Assembly (NCBI RefSeq): GCF_035222375.1
Contig: NW_026946363.1
Coordinates: 6,014,001 to 6,078,000, forward strand
Source of the DNA: Podospora pseudocomata
Lineage: Eukaryota > Ascomycota > Sordariomycetes > Sordariales > Podosporaceae
Direction of reading: 5' to 3'
DNA: 64,000 nt
In this document: positions 21,501 to 31,579 of the stretch, one piece after another
Numbering within the stretch: the stretch's first letter is position 1
Layout of the letters: each line of letters starts with the position of its first letter
Made by a program: the position numbers and the translations under genes
Notes under the pieces: generated by a model
What the model saw: the letters and a program-made list of their open reading frames with translations, nothing else
Told to the model about the DNA's origin: nothing
Database searches by the model: none

Positions 21501-21769
21501 TCGGACTGGACGTTGGTGTTGGCACCGTTGTACTTGTAGTACACTCCATCACAGTGGCTTCCAAAGTTGGTACCCGGCCAGTTGGCTCCCGAGGGGTCCT
21601 GGGAGGGGGACTTGTTGAGGAAACCAACGGTAACATAGTCGAATCCAGAAGCATCACAGAAGGTGGAAAGCCTTGAGCCGGCGGTCTGACCCCAGTAGAC
21701 ATTGACTTCGGGAGCAGCAAAAGCGGGAGCCGCGGCCAGGGCGGCAACGACGAGAGTCTTGGTGAACAT
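18517..21769 (-). CDS. GPI-anchored GH18 chitinase with LysM and Ser/Thr repeats
   Basis: A cell-wall chitinase of the fungal class III/Cts1-like group. Two exons, 21769-21226 and 21167-18517, give 1064 residues; the 58-nt intron has branch CTAAC. A signal peptide (residues 1-19, MFTKTLVVAALAAAPAFA) precedes the GH18 domain (about 22-330). Its catalytic motif is DGFDFDIE at 171-178, with E178 as the expected proton donor. A LysM chitin-binding domain follows (about 367-411: YSIKSGDYCYQIAARAG to LGQKLCI). Residues about 415-830 are Ser/Thr/Glu/Ala repeats that would be heavily O-glycosylated. Two copies of a module ending IGTTVCP sit at about 837-943. The last 20 residues are hydrophobic and fit a GPI-attachment signal. 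Expected location: plasma membrane/cell wall, in wall remodelling. The repeat region is far longer than in most family members. Confidence 0.95.
19230..20100. repeat. Coding minisatellite of the chitinase (ETATASETE type)
   Basis: Imperfect tandem repeats encoding variants of SETEAVTETATASETES, so the plus strand also stays open (Val/Ser/Ala-rich) for long stretches. Copy number is probably polymorphic. Confidence 0.85.
20230..20334. repeat. 21-bp coding repeat, four exact copies plus one variant
   Basis: A 21-bp unit starting CTCGGTAGAGATGG is repeated at 20230, 20251, 20272 and 20293, with a variant at 20314. It encodes the 7-residue unit SSTISTE in the chitinase stalk. Exact identity suggests recent expansion or homogenisation. 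Confidence 0.9.
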
Positions 21770-24700
21770 TATGGAGGTTGACGGAATATTAATAACACGG
21801 GGTATGTGTGTAAACAAAAAGAGCGTCTGGTCAACGATGACCGTAGTAGTAATGAGTGGATGGTGCTGCGATAGCACAACGAAAGGACGCAAACAAGATG
21901 TTTGCACGGCTGAAAGAGCACGCCGCCGTCGAGAGTTGACTTGGAGAGGACCAAGAGACGTGAAGGGCGAGAACTTTCGCCCAAAGTGGGCGGCGCGCCC
22001 TTTTTGATGCCTCCTGCTTCCCAACTCGGCATGGCTCCAGGATCGTGGGATTCCTTCTGCATCAACCTTCCGTCACCCAACGCTCGGTTCAGATCTGGCG
22101 CTCTCAGCCAGTTGTCGGGGTCGGCCTCCGCGTGTGAGGACGGGTCCAAGGAATAGTGTGTGGGTGGGAAATGAGCACATGCATGGCAACCCTACCCCGA
22201 TCCCAGGCGCGCGCTGTCAGAGATACACCGTGGACGTCCGCCCTCGGTGCGGTGATACAATACTGGAGAGCCATAATTATGCCCTCAGAGCCTGGTCACC
22301 ATCGTTGACGGATGAGAAGAGCAGGATGATCCTGTGTCAACATTATCAGCTTCCGGTCGTCCAACATACTCTGTCCCTCTTGAACTCTCCAGATGATCAT
22401 CTCCATACCTGTTGCCCCCAAGATGCGGGCATATCGTGTACCTGCTTTTCACTGGCAGGTTCTTACTTGTTCGATTCAATAATGTGCCCCAAAACAGCAG
22501 GAGCCCCTGCCAAGAAGATGTTGGGTTCTGCATATGTGCGGGGACAGCAGCCGTGACCCCGGTTTGAACGCAACACCATGCCAAAAGCAGATGGAATTCC
22601 TTGGGTGTGCTGCTGCGAGGGCCTTGTGCTCCTTACCGGGCTGACTCGACGTGTTAGCGCCGGTCTGGAAAAACCCTCGTTGGTCACTGAGCAAAAGACT
22701 ATTTGGGGGTAATATGAGGGAGGGGACTGAAGGATGCCGAAATTCCTGCCTTCTCAGAAACCCACGCTGCGGTGCCTGACGATCAAGAGACTCCTGGTAT
22801 TTTCCACCATTCGATCTTTGATACCTGTCTCTGACTCTTCTGGTGGTTTTTGGGGTTCCTTAGTAAGTGAGGCTCTGCGCTGATCGCCGCGGCCAGCCTG
22901 GGAGCCTCGCGCGTGGAGTCCACCATTGAAGAACCGAGAGAGCTTGACCATCTTGGCGAGCACAGACCGGATCCTTTTCTAACCTCATATCAACTCGACC
23001 ATACCATGATACCGTCAAAAATAAAAATAAACCTCCAATCTGGGGCATCGACATCTCAGGATCACGGTTCAAAACCCCGATGATGGGTGAGGGAAGATGG
23101 CATTTTCATGTCAGGTGCCCAGCCATCAAACGTTGGTGGCTTCTCCAGCTGCAGCCCGTATTTTTGTGGAACCCCTCAGAGACGGATAGGGCGTCCGGTG
23201 CAGCCGCCGAATCCTGCAGCCACCTCTCATCACCACCGGGCTACCCGTCCCGAAAGTGTGAATGCCCCTGCATTCCTTCTGCCCCCCATCATCATGCCAT
23301 CTCGGCCCTGGCGCAAGACTTCACGTTGCACAGATTTGATAATAAAACCGCAATTAAGGCTGTCATTGAAAGCGCCGTAAACCCGCCAAGCGAGCCTGCT
23401 GGAAGGATGTGCTGAAAATAGCCTCTTTTTCTTCCGGGTAAACCGGTAGCGAAGCGTGCTGAAATCTCCGGACTCTGACCGCGATGCTGTTTTGATACCA
23501 CCTTTTGACAGCTGGCCAATGGCCACTTGTGCGCAGTCCCCCAGTAAAAGACACAAGTCCCCGACATTTTAAAGCACCTGACAAAACGGACGAACCGGAG
23601 ATGTCTCTTCAAGGCCGAGACCGCAAAAGTTCTCGACCCTGGAGTATGCCTCGGTCCCTCGCTGCCTAAGGTGGAGCAGCGATAAGGGGTGCTGGAACAA
23701 TGGGAATGTGACAGAGCTTTCGGTGTACAAACGTCATGTTTCCTGGTGCTGTTGAGCTGGTAGCAATGATAGACATGAGGAGCTCGATCTTACAGAGTAA
23801 GTCAAGACGGGCACGATTTGCCTTTATCGGGACGTTGTCCTCCCAAATAATAAATATGTTCCTAGGACACATGCTGGCAGTCACCCTAAATCCTCAACTC
23901 GTTTAGTCCAAATCTATGATGATAAGAAAAACGAGGGAAAAGCCAGCACCGGGTGCCCCGATGCCAGAACGCAGAATGCCCAATGTAAAAGACTCGAATA
24001 AAACTGAGTAAGGTAGTCCCAATTTCATAGTGTTGGCTTGCAGAATTTCGTCTGTGGCCCTGTTCTCTAGATGACAAGCGAAGCTATCACAGCCGCCTGA
24101 AGCGTTGTCAGTTAGGTGGCCGCGTAATGCTTTCTTTGACGGAAAGACGTCCATGCCTAGCGGGAAGAGACTCTCTCTCTCTAGAAGATCGGCACCACGA
24201 TATCGAACAGCAGCCAGATCCTCTTACTCCTGTTGTTATATGTATAGACCTTGGAGCACCTTCCTCAAGACCTGAAGCCTGAGCCATGCTTGGACCACCA
24301 GGAGGCTATCCTCTGGGATCGACTCACCTCACCCGCCCCCCTCCCCCACCTGCCCTTAATAAGAGTAAGCTCGACAGCTCCTTCCAACAAAATTCTGTAC
24401 AGTCACCACAGTGTTTGGTCAGGTGTTCTGGTGCCTTGCTCTGTAAACACCACCACTCAGGTTCAAAACACTGCAGGTTCAACCCCTGTAGAGGGCGCTC
24501 TCTGCAGTAATCGCCGATTTCCTGGTTGCTTGATGTTCTCTTCCATGTTGGACAACTTGGAATACAGTGGCTATAGCTCCAGCTATCTGTTCGACTTCGT
24601 CCCAACCAACTTCCGCATTGCCGTCATGAAAGGCCTTTGCCAGTCAGGTGCTTTAGGCTTGCCTTTAACATCGCACAGACGGAAAGACGATACAATTAAG

Positions 24701-27295
24701 TTCATTGTTCTGGTGCCCTTCTGGTTCCAGACATGCCTTTGTTGAACTTCAAGGAAAGCATCGTTGAGCAAACCCATCTCTAGGTATCTATATGTTGGAT
24801 ACCTAGTCGATGAACTTGCCGAAGACTGCTCCGTTTTCTCAATACAGTATCTGTTTAGTTGCATATCAACCAAATGAAAAAATATTGTTCGGGATTTAGT
24901 TCTTGATAGACGCCTTGCGTTGCCTGTATGTACTTGGCTAATCAAGTTTTGAAGACCCAATACTTTGTGATCTGTTTACCTTGTCACCCTTCGCGATAAA
25001 TCTCCGTAAAATCTCCGTAAAATCCCCATACGATGATGGGCATTGGTTGAGAGACATACTCTTCAGAATTTGGCAGTTTGGATGAGATTCGCGGTAGCCA
25101 ATCACTAAGGTGACACGCAAATCCTATGCCTACAAGACACCTCGAAACGGGACTTCGAGATTGCAAATATAGAATGTTTTGTCGCATGGTTGTCTTGCTG
25201 CAGATGCAAGCTATCGGGATGTTCACCTGACACCCTAAAATTGATTTATGTTCTGACTTCGAGTCGAGGTCTTATTCACGCCGTATTTACCTCAACGGCA
25301 GCTTGGGTGTGATGCTTCAACACCAACTCAACTTTGACTTAGAATAGACGTTCCGATGTGACCTGTATTATGGGCGACTATCAAGTAGTTGTAGCAGTCT
25401 CGGAGTTTTATATTGGTTCCCCGAGAAGTCGAAATGCTTTGGACTACAGAGGACAGCAAGAGAACACCCTGTGCTGTAGGTAACAAGTTCTTATGTGTAT
25501 CCCAGCTCTGGCACTTGGATATAGTTCTCTATCGCCTCTTGAGGAAAGTCGCTGCTGGTTGAGTGCATTTTCTTAAATCCCTCGAACCTTCTGGGCATTT
25601 GTCTGGAGAGAAGCTCATATATGTCTCGCCTATCCTGTGTCGTGCGAGCCATCTCACATGGTCACGGGCAGAGAGATAGGTTACATCGTCCAACGCAAGA
25701 ACAGCTCAGCACAAACAGACGTCACTGGCCCAGGGCCCAGCAGATGGCAGAACGTGTCCATGTCGACATACGATCAGTGATGTGACATTGTCTCTCACCC
25801 CAAACAATCTCGTGAGACTCAAACCCAAGGTCGGAGAAACTTTTCGAGATAAGAAATTGCAGAAAACGCCGCTTGCGCCATAGGGCTCCATTCTGGGGTT
25901 CGATATTGCAGAGGTGCTGTCGAGTGACGGACGTGAACTGGTTTTCGTCCAAACTGCCAAGAGGGGTAGATGGGATGACGGCAGACCGTGGCATCCGAGA
26001 CCAGGAAAGCCCTGGTACCACGACGACCCTGAAAACAACGACCAGCAAGCACCAAAACACCACGGTCGATCCCAGCTCGCCATTCCAAGGCGTGAGGTGA
26101 TCGTCATAGGAAAACAGCAAACGCAGCTTCATGCGGCCAAGGTCTGTAGGGTCGAGTCCCCGATCTTGATTCCCCCGCATAAACGACAGCACCGGTGGTC
26201 AGTCGTCAAACTAGCCACTAGCTAGCGAACTGGACAGTTATTTTTGGTGGATCAGATGGGATGCCCGGCATTGGGCGGGGAATCTCTAACGGCGCTCGCT
26301 CGGCAGTTTCTTGTTCTTTGAAATTCTCTTGCAGATGGCAAACAAGCGCTAGTAAAACGGCGAGAAGTCTTTTCTTTTGCCCCTTTAGATAGTCTCACAG
26401 CAGTTTTCTTGTGGTACAGTCTGCATGGCCAATGTATGGCATCGCAGCAAATTTGTTGGGGCACTGGCGAATGGTCAGGTTCAGTGGCTGTGCGAGGTCG
26501 GTTTGTTCCCCTGAAGAAACGGCCCCGGCCAATCATGTGCTGCGGAAGTGGCTCGCGGCGGCTGGGCTGGCTTGAAGGGCGCCACATTGAACCGATACGA
26601 TGGACGAATATCGCAAAGCTGCATAGTAACAGAATCTCTTGCTGCACAGGAAGAGAGAACTTTGTTATGATCTATGCTGTTGTTGAGGCTTTGAAAATGA
26701 ACGCTTCTTACTGATTACCGTCACCTGATTTGATTGCCGTTTCTCGTTGGTTGCTGATGTGAGGTCGTGTTGATGTGGAGGCCACCTGCCCGTCTGGTCC
26801 AGTGGGGGGGGGCGGGTGATACGAAGAACGAAAGGAGGCCCGCCTCCCGAAGAAGTAACCCCCTGTCATCATTTTGCGGGACACTGGGCTCTCCGTGCAA
26901 CCTGCTGAACAAGGTGCCACTCACAACTTTTCCCGTCCTCTTCCAATCTCAAATTCATTCGCTTCCCCTTTCGTTTTCACCCACGCTCGTTTCTACCACG
27001 TTTTACCACGTTATTTCTAATTCGGCACGTACGCACGCCGCTCCTACAAAGCTTTGTCGAGATATCGGGATAACTGGGTCACACGGGCCTTTCATTTCGC
27101 CCACATTAGACGGCTTTGTAACGGTTCCCGTCGCGCCTTGGCCATCTCATTCGAAACAGTCATCTCGCACGAGACCAATTTCGAAAGGACACAAGCATCG
27201 CTGGGAGACCGACCATATTTTAGCAGAAGCGGTTTTTAAGTTTGGTAAAAAAACAAAGACTAGGTATCTGACTGTCACGGACTCAACCAGCCACG
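21770..27295. other. Gene-poor stretch (5.5 kb)
   Basis: I find no convincing coding gene. The left end is the chitinase promoter and the right end the promoter of the membrane-sensor gene. The middle is more AT-rich to the eye (about 24.7-25.7 kb) and has only short frames with no motif on either strand. Small structures seen: a 9-bp inverted repeat (CTAGGTATC/GATACCTAG) near 24783-24811, and two and a half copies of a 12-bp repeat (TCTCCGTAAAA) near 25000. A tRNA-like T-arm near 24470 has no matching acceptor or D arm. Confidence 0.55.
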
Positions 27296-28102
27296 ATGCA
27301 TGTCAGAAAAGCCCTTCAACTATTCGTTTTGGGGCTGTCGGCCGCCTCTGTCGCCGAAGCTACGTTTGTGAGCCCAAGACTCGCCCGACATGAAAGAGCT
27401 CTCCAGCGAAGACAAGACGATGGTGGCGATGCGCCGCCCAACTCTGCCTCTGACCCTGCCGACGAACCACCGGCGCCATCGACGTCAGATGCCCCAGTGA
27501 CAACACCAAGCACTAGCTCAACAACACCACCACCACCCGTCACATCATCAACCCCGCCGCCTCCTGAGGAAACTTCCATTTCGGTCACTTCCAGCACCAC
27601 GACGACGACAACCCCTCGGCCAGGCAACTCCGTCTCTTCCTCCTCCACATCGTCGACCACCGCCCCGCCAGACCCCGACGCAAGCGATGAGCCCACCACC
27701 CACGTCCAGACCATCACCAGAACCATCGTGACTACTAATCCCGATGGTCAGGAAACGACGGTCATCGATGAAGTTGTGACTACCTCGATCTCGGTACCAC
27801 TGCCAAACGGAGGTGGCGGTAATGGCGGCGACACGGGTATGTCCACAACGACGCGCAACACGGTGATCGGCGTGGTGGTCGGTGTCGGCGGCGCTGTTGT
27901 TTTGGCTGGTCTGGGTTTTGTTGCCTGGAGGATTTGGGGCAAGAAGAAGCAGCAGGAGGAGCAAGACACCTTGATGGACGATTACAGCGCGGTTGGCGAG
28001 AAGCCAGACACGATTGGATCGACCAGCACACGCACTCCCTTCCAGAGCACACTCGAGAGCTACCACGCGCCAACACATGTCAACACGGCATCGAATTTCT
28101 AA
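27296..28102 (+). CDS. Mid2/Wsc-like single-pass cell-surface sensor
   Basis: A single-exon frame of 268 residues. It has an N-terminal signal peptide (MHVRKALQLFVLGLSAASVA), a probable dibasic cleavage site RR at about 38-39, a Ser/Thr/Pro-rich extracellular region (about 50-175), one membrane segment (VIGVVVGVGGAVVLAGLGFVAW, about 189-210) followed by a basic stop-transfer (RIWGKKK), and a short cytoplasmic tail of about 55 residues rich in Ser/Thr. This layout matches Mid2-type cell-wall-integrity sensors, whose glycosylated stalk senses wall stress and whose tail signals to Rho1. There is no WSC cysteine domain, so Mid2-like fits better than Wsc. Function is inferred from architecture only. 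Confidence 0.85.
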   Translation: MHVRKALQLFVLGLSAASVAEATFVSPRLARHERALQRRQDDGGDAPPNSASDPADEPPAPSTSDAPVTTPSTSSTTPPPPVTSSTPPPPEETSISVTSSTTTTTTPRPGNSVSSSSTSSTTAPPDPDASDEPTTHVQTITRTIVTTNPDGQETTVIDEVVTTSISVPLPNGGGGNGGDTGMSTTTRNTVIGVVVGVGGAVVLAGLGFVAWRIWGKKKQQEEQDTLMDDYSAVGEKPDTIGSTSTRTPFQSTLESYHAPTHVNTASNF

Positions 28103-29272
28103 CGTGCTCTTCTCACGGCCATTTTCTTACCTGTCGATAATTCTGCCATTTATGGGAAGCCTCCCGGAGTTTTTTTTTTAACGGTTGCAACAACTACAAC
28201 ATCATCACTACTTTGCATGCTCAGTGGACAAGGACGATTGTTTTCTCGTTCTCGCCACTTGAAACGAAACCCAATGTGTATCATGGTGGAGGACTAGACA
28301 ATGTGTTGTTTCGCTCAGGAGCTCATCACAAGAAGCGTTTTGCCTTTTTTTCTCTCTATCGGGTGGTTGGTTCTGGTCAGCATAGATTGGGAATCTATCC
28401 TCGGCGTGTGGCTGAGGGAGGGTTGTTTATTCGTTACTCTCCTTTTACATTATTATCTTTGTTTATTCCCCATCCTCAAAAAGTAACGACATGGCGTTGA
28501 GAAAGAGAAGTTACTGTTTAATACCAATATCGACTACCTACCTTTCTACCATCTACACTAGTAAAAAATATGAAAATCTCGGTTCTCGAAGCTATTTGAG
28601 ATGAAGAGATGGACGAAGTGACGCCGAAAGAGGAGCTTATGACTCCCCGCTTCATTCAAACTTTTGAAATGCCAGAAATTGTCGGTTGAGAACTAGTGTG
28701 CGAACTTTGTCTGAATGGCAGGTGTCACTCTCATCTGATCTTGGGATTTGGTTTGGCATCGAGTCGGGAGCTTTGAAGCCGGCGCCGGCGCAAATTCCGG
28801 GGGCGATGACGGCATTGGTGATGCAAGGGGCATTTCTCTCGAACTTCATTCAAGATTTTTGCGTCATGGGAGATCACGTGCATCGTTCTTCTCGGGGGAA
28901 AAGTTCTTGAGTGACGGGTGGTGCTCGAGCCTCGTGGTAAATCATGGTTGTCTCAGACAGGTTTCAGGGTGACTTTTTCTGTGGGAATAGCTCCATGCGC
29001 AGAAACGGGGATTGGGTTGGGGTTTGACAGCGCGGGGTAGACATGCTGTAGTGGTTTAAGTTTACTATCTTTTGAGGCTCGTCTTTTACCATCGAAACCT
29101 GGGGTTTTTTGATATTGTTGTTGTGTATTTTGAAGGGTTCACTTCGTCCTCTCTTTTTGATATTGTCAGTTCGTCCATCCAGGTGATGGTAGGTGGTCTA
29201 GTTCTTCATTTCTGAATAGCATTTTTTTTTGTTTGATCAACGGCATTTCTTTGATACCCCTTTTCTGTCAAA
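28103..29272. other. Intergenic stretch (1.2 kb)
   Basis: 3' flank of the membrane-sensor gene and promoter of the secreted-protein gene. A T-run precedes the latter's start by about 45 bp. No gene is seen. Confidence 0.65.
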
Positions 29273-30039
29273 ATGCGTTATCTCTCCTTTTCAGTTTTTG
29301 CCCTAGGCATCACCACCACCTCCGCCACCATCCTCGTCTCGGACGGACACGGCGGCGTCATCCACAACCCTCGGTACACCCACCAAAGAATCGACAGCCG
29401 CAACGTCAAGATCGACAACCTCGCCCTCCACGCCGCGGTCCGAAGGTTCAACGTTGAGCAACTCCAGAACCTGACGAGCACCCTCCCCGTGTTGATACCC
29501 CGACAGGCGGCAAACCTCCAGGTTTTTACCTCCGCCCTGGGGGGGGCTGCGGCGCCTGCTATTACCAACTCTGGTGATCCTGACAGACCGTTTGCTGTCG
29601 ACGGGGATACCTTTCCCGATTTTGCGACGGCGAGCAACAGGGCTTGTGACAACCAGAAGAATGCCTGTGCCAAGATTGCGAATGAGGGGGGCCAGAGGGA
29701 CGGGGAGTTGACGGTGGGGGAGTGTGACAGGCAGATGGGTAAGTTTTGCTTACTTCACACTTACACTGGAGAGGGATAGCATACCTAGATAGGGCTGACA
29801 TATGAATAGAACAATGCAAGAGTGCGGCGCTTTCGGCAGCCAACAGATCTTTTGATGGCGCCGCGGGTGAGCAGCAGCAGCAGCAGCCACCGCCACAGCA
29901 AGGGGGCGGTCGTGGTGATGATGGAGGACAGAGGCAGGATCCGAATCGGGGGCAGGATCAAGGACAGGAGGAACAGGCGCCGCCCGAGTCGGTGCTGGTT
30001 GATTCGGATGAGAATTTTGATTTCTTCTGTGATGTTTAG
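29273..30039 (+). CDS. Secreted protein with paired CDxQx3C motifs
   Basis: Two exons, 29273-29738 and 29810-30039, give 231 residues; the 71-nt intron has branch CTGAC and the phase is continuous. A signal peptide (MRYLSFSVFALGITTTSA) starts the protein. The core has two matching cysteine motifs, CDNQKNAC and CDRQMEQC, in the pattern C-x6-C-x18-C-x6-C, with the intron splitting the second. After the core comes a Gln/Gly/Asp-rich low-complexity region with five consecutive Gln, and a fifth Cys sits two residues before the end (FFCDV). I recall a similar CDxQ...C pattern in unnamed secreted ascomycete proteins, but no function is established to my knowledge. It is probably extracellular. Confidence 0.8.
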
Positions 30040-31579
30040 GCCTGGAAGTTCGGGAGGCGTGGGAGACTGATGTTTTTTCTTTTGTGGGTATTTACAGCAA
30101 GGGAATCGGGAAGGCAATGGTTGGTGTAAGTGACGAGGAGGCCGGGATTGGGCAACATGGAGCACTGCTGTTTCAGACAACTCGCCATTGGGCACGGAAT
30201 CGGGCGTGGGAGACGGTTTTCCGCCTTTTTGTACATCAATGGTATTATTGGTTATAGGGTGTTTATGAAGATGTCACGAAGGTCTGGGTTTTGCTCATCT
30301 GAATTCCATTCCATGAGGCGAGATGGCTATCCCTACCGTTGCTGCACGAGTCGCTGCCCGATATGCATCACCGTATGCATCACCGTCAAAACATACAGAA
30401 GTGGCGGGACTGCCAAACGTACGGCCGCGTCCCATCAAACAACCCATTGTTTCGGGAAGTTTGGCTGCTTCGGCCGGCCTGGCTGCCGATAACCAACCCC
30501 CCGCGATCATCGGAACGGACCGAGACATTGCTGATTGTACGGAGTACGGGGAGCATAATCATTTCATCTGCCAGCATTTTGAACGGTGAATTGAAGATGT
30601 GATGCAATTGGCTTCCGTGGGAGTTCAAATGTGGATCCCGCCGGCCTGCCTTAGTGCCAAGGGAAACCATGCGCGCGTGGCCTATGCACAATGTCGTGGC
30701 CAGTCGGTTGTCGTTTTGATGGCACGCTTTCCGTGTTGTTTTGGTTGTTTTCTGAACTTTTAACTTTTCCGGGGCGAGCCAAGTAAAGTTCTAGAGAGCT
30801 GGTGACCTGGCAGTTGACGAGGTAAAAAACCAGCCGCCGTTGCAAAACCTGGAGAAAGTTCTACAAGTTGTGTCTTTTTGCCTATGATTTCTTTTAGCAT
30901 CAGGAACCCTTACGATCAGCCCCTGTTTGCTTCTTCAGGTGTCATCCAGCCAACAGCACCGAAATTACGGATTGGTCTGCTTCGTCCAGCAGTGGAGCGC
31001 GACAAGGCCCGGCTCATTAAAGCAGGTGTTCCCAGTCCGAAAAAATAATTGCTAGTCGGCCCATGACACCCTCTCCTCGTCCTAACCCGGTCCCTCCACC
31101 TCCCCTCCCCATCCCCATCTCGAGCCAGACACACGGTCATTCTCGCGTCCCTTTTACAGCTGCAAGCTGCCGAGTCGAGTCCATCGCCAGCCTGCCCTGT
31201 TGCGCATCCATGTGTTTGTGCGGATCGAGCCCCTTTACCTTTCTTGTCGCTCCTTTAGCCTCAGTTTAATTATTTCCTTGGCTATATTCACTTCGCCTGC
31301 CGACAGCCAACGTCGGACACGCGTCGTCGCGTCCAGCCCGCCCGACCGTTGCTGCATCTGTATCCCCTAGCCACCTCCCAGGTTTCCCCAGGAAATCCAA
31401 CGTGGGAGTTTTGGGCTTGTTTACGGAGACGATACTCGTCCCGCCTAGATAATAATCGAGGACCAGTAGCAGACGACGCTCAACTCGTCTGCGCTGGCTC
31501 TCGGCCTGGTGAGTAACGCACCTAAACCCAATTCCATCGCTGCCGTCCAACCATCGACCACGCTGAGCCACCCACGCAT
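30040..31579. other. Intergenic stretch and probable 5' leader (1.5 kb)
   Basis: 3' flank of the secreted-protein gene and upstream region of the 2295-residue protein gene. No gene is seen. A possible GTGAGT donor near 31509 suggests a 5' UTR intron, which cannot be confirmed. Near 30350 there is a short direct repeat, ATGCATCACCGTATGCATCACCGT. Confidence 0.55.

Noticed and set aside
23071-23095. tRNA T-arm-like GGTTCAAAACCCC
   Set aside because: The stem does not pair on both sides and no acceptor arm was found.
26130-26175. tRNA-like sequence GGGTCGAGTCCCC
   Set aside because: It lacks the T54 of the T-loop, and no cloverleaf could be drawn around it.
25706-26225. Overlapping open frames on both strands
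   Set aside because: Several frames are open at once, none with a recognisable motif; no coding frame could be preferred.
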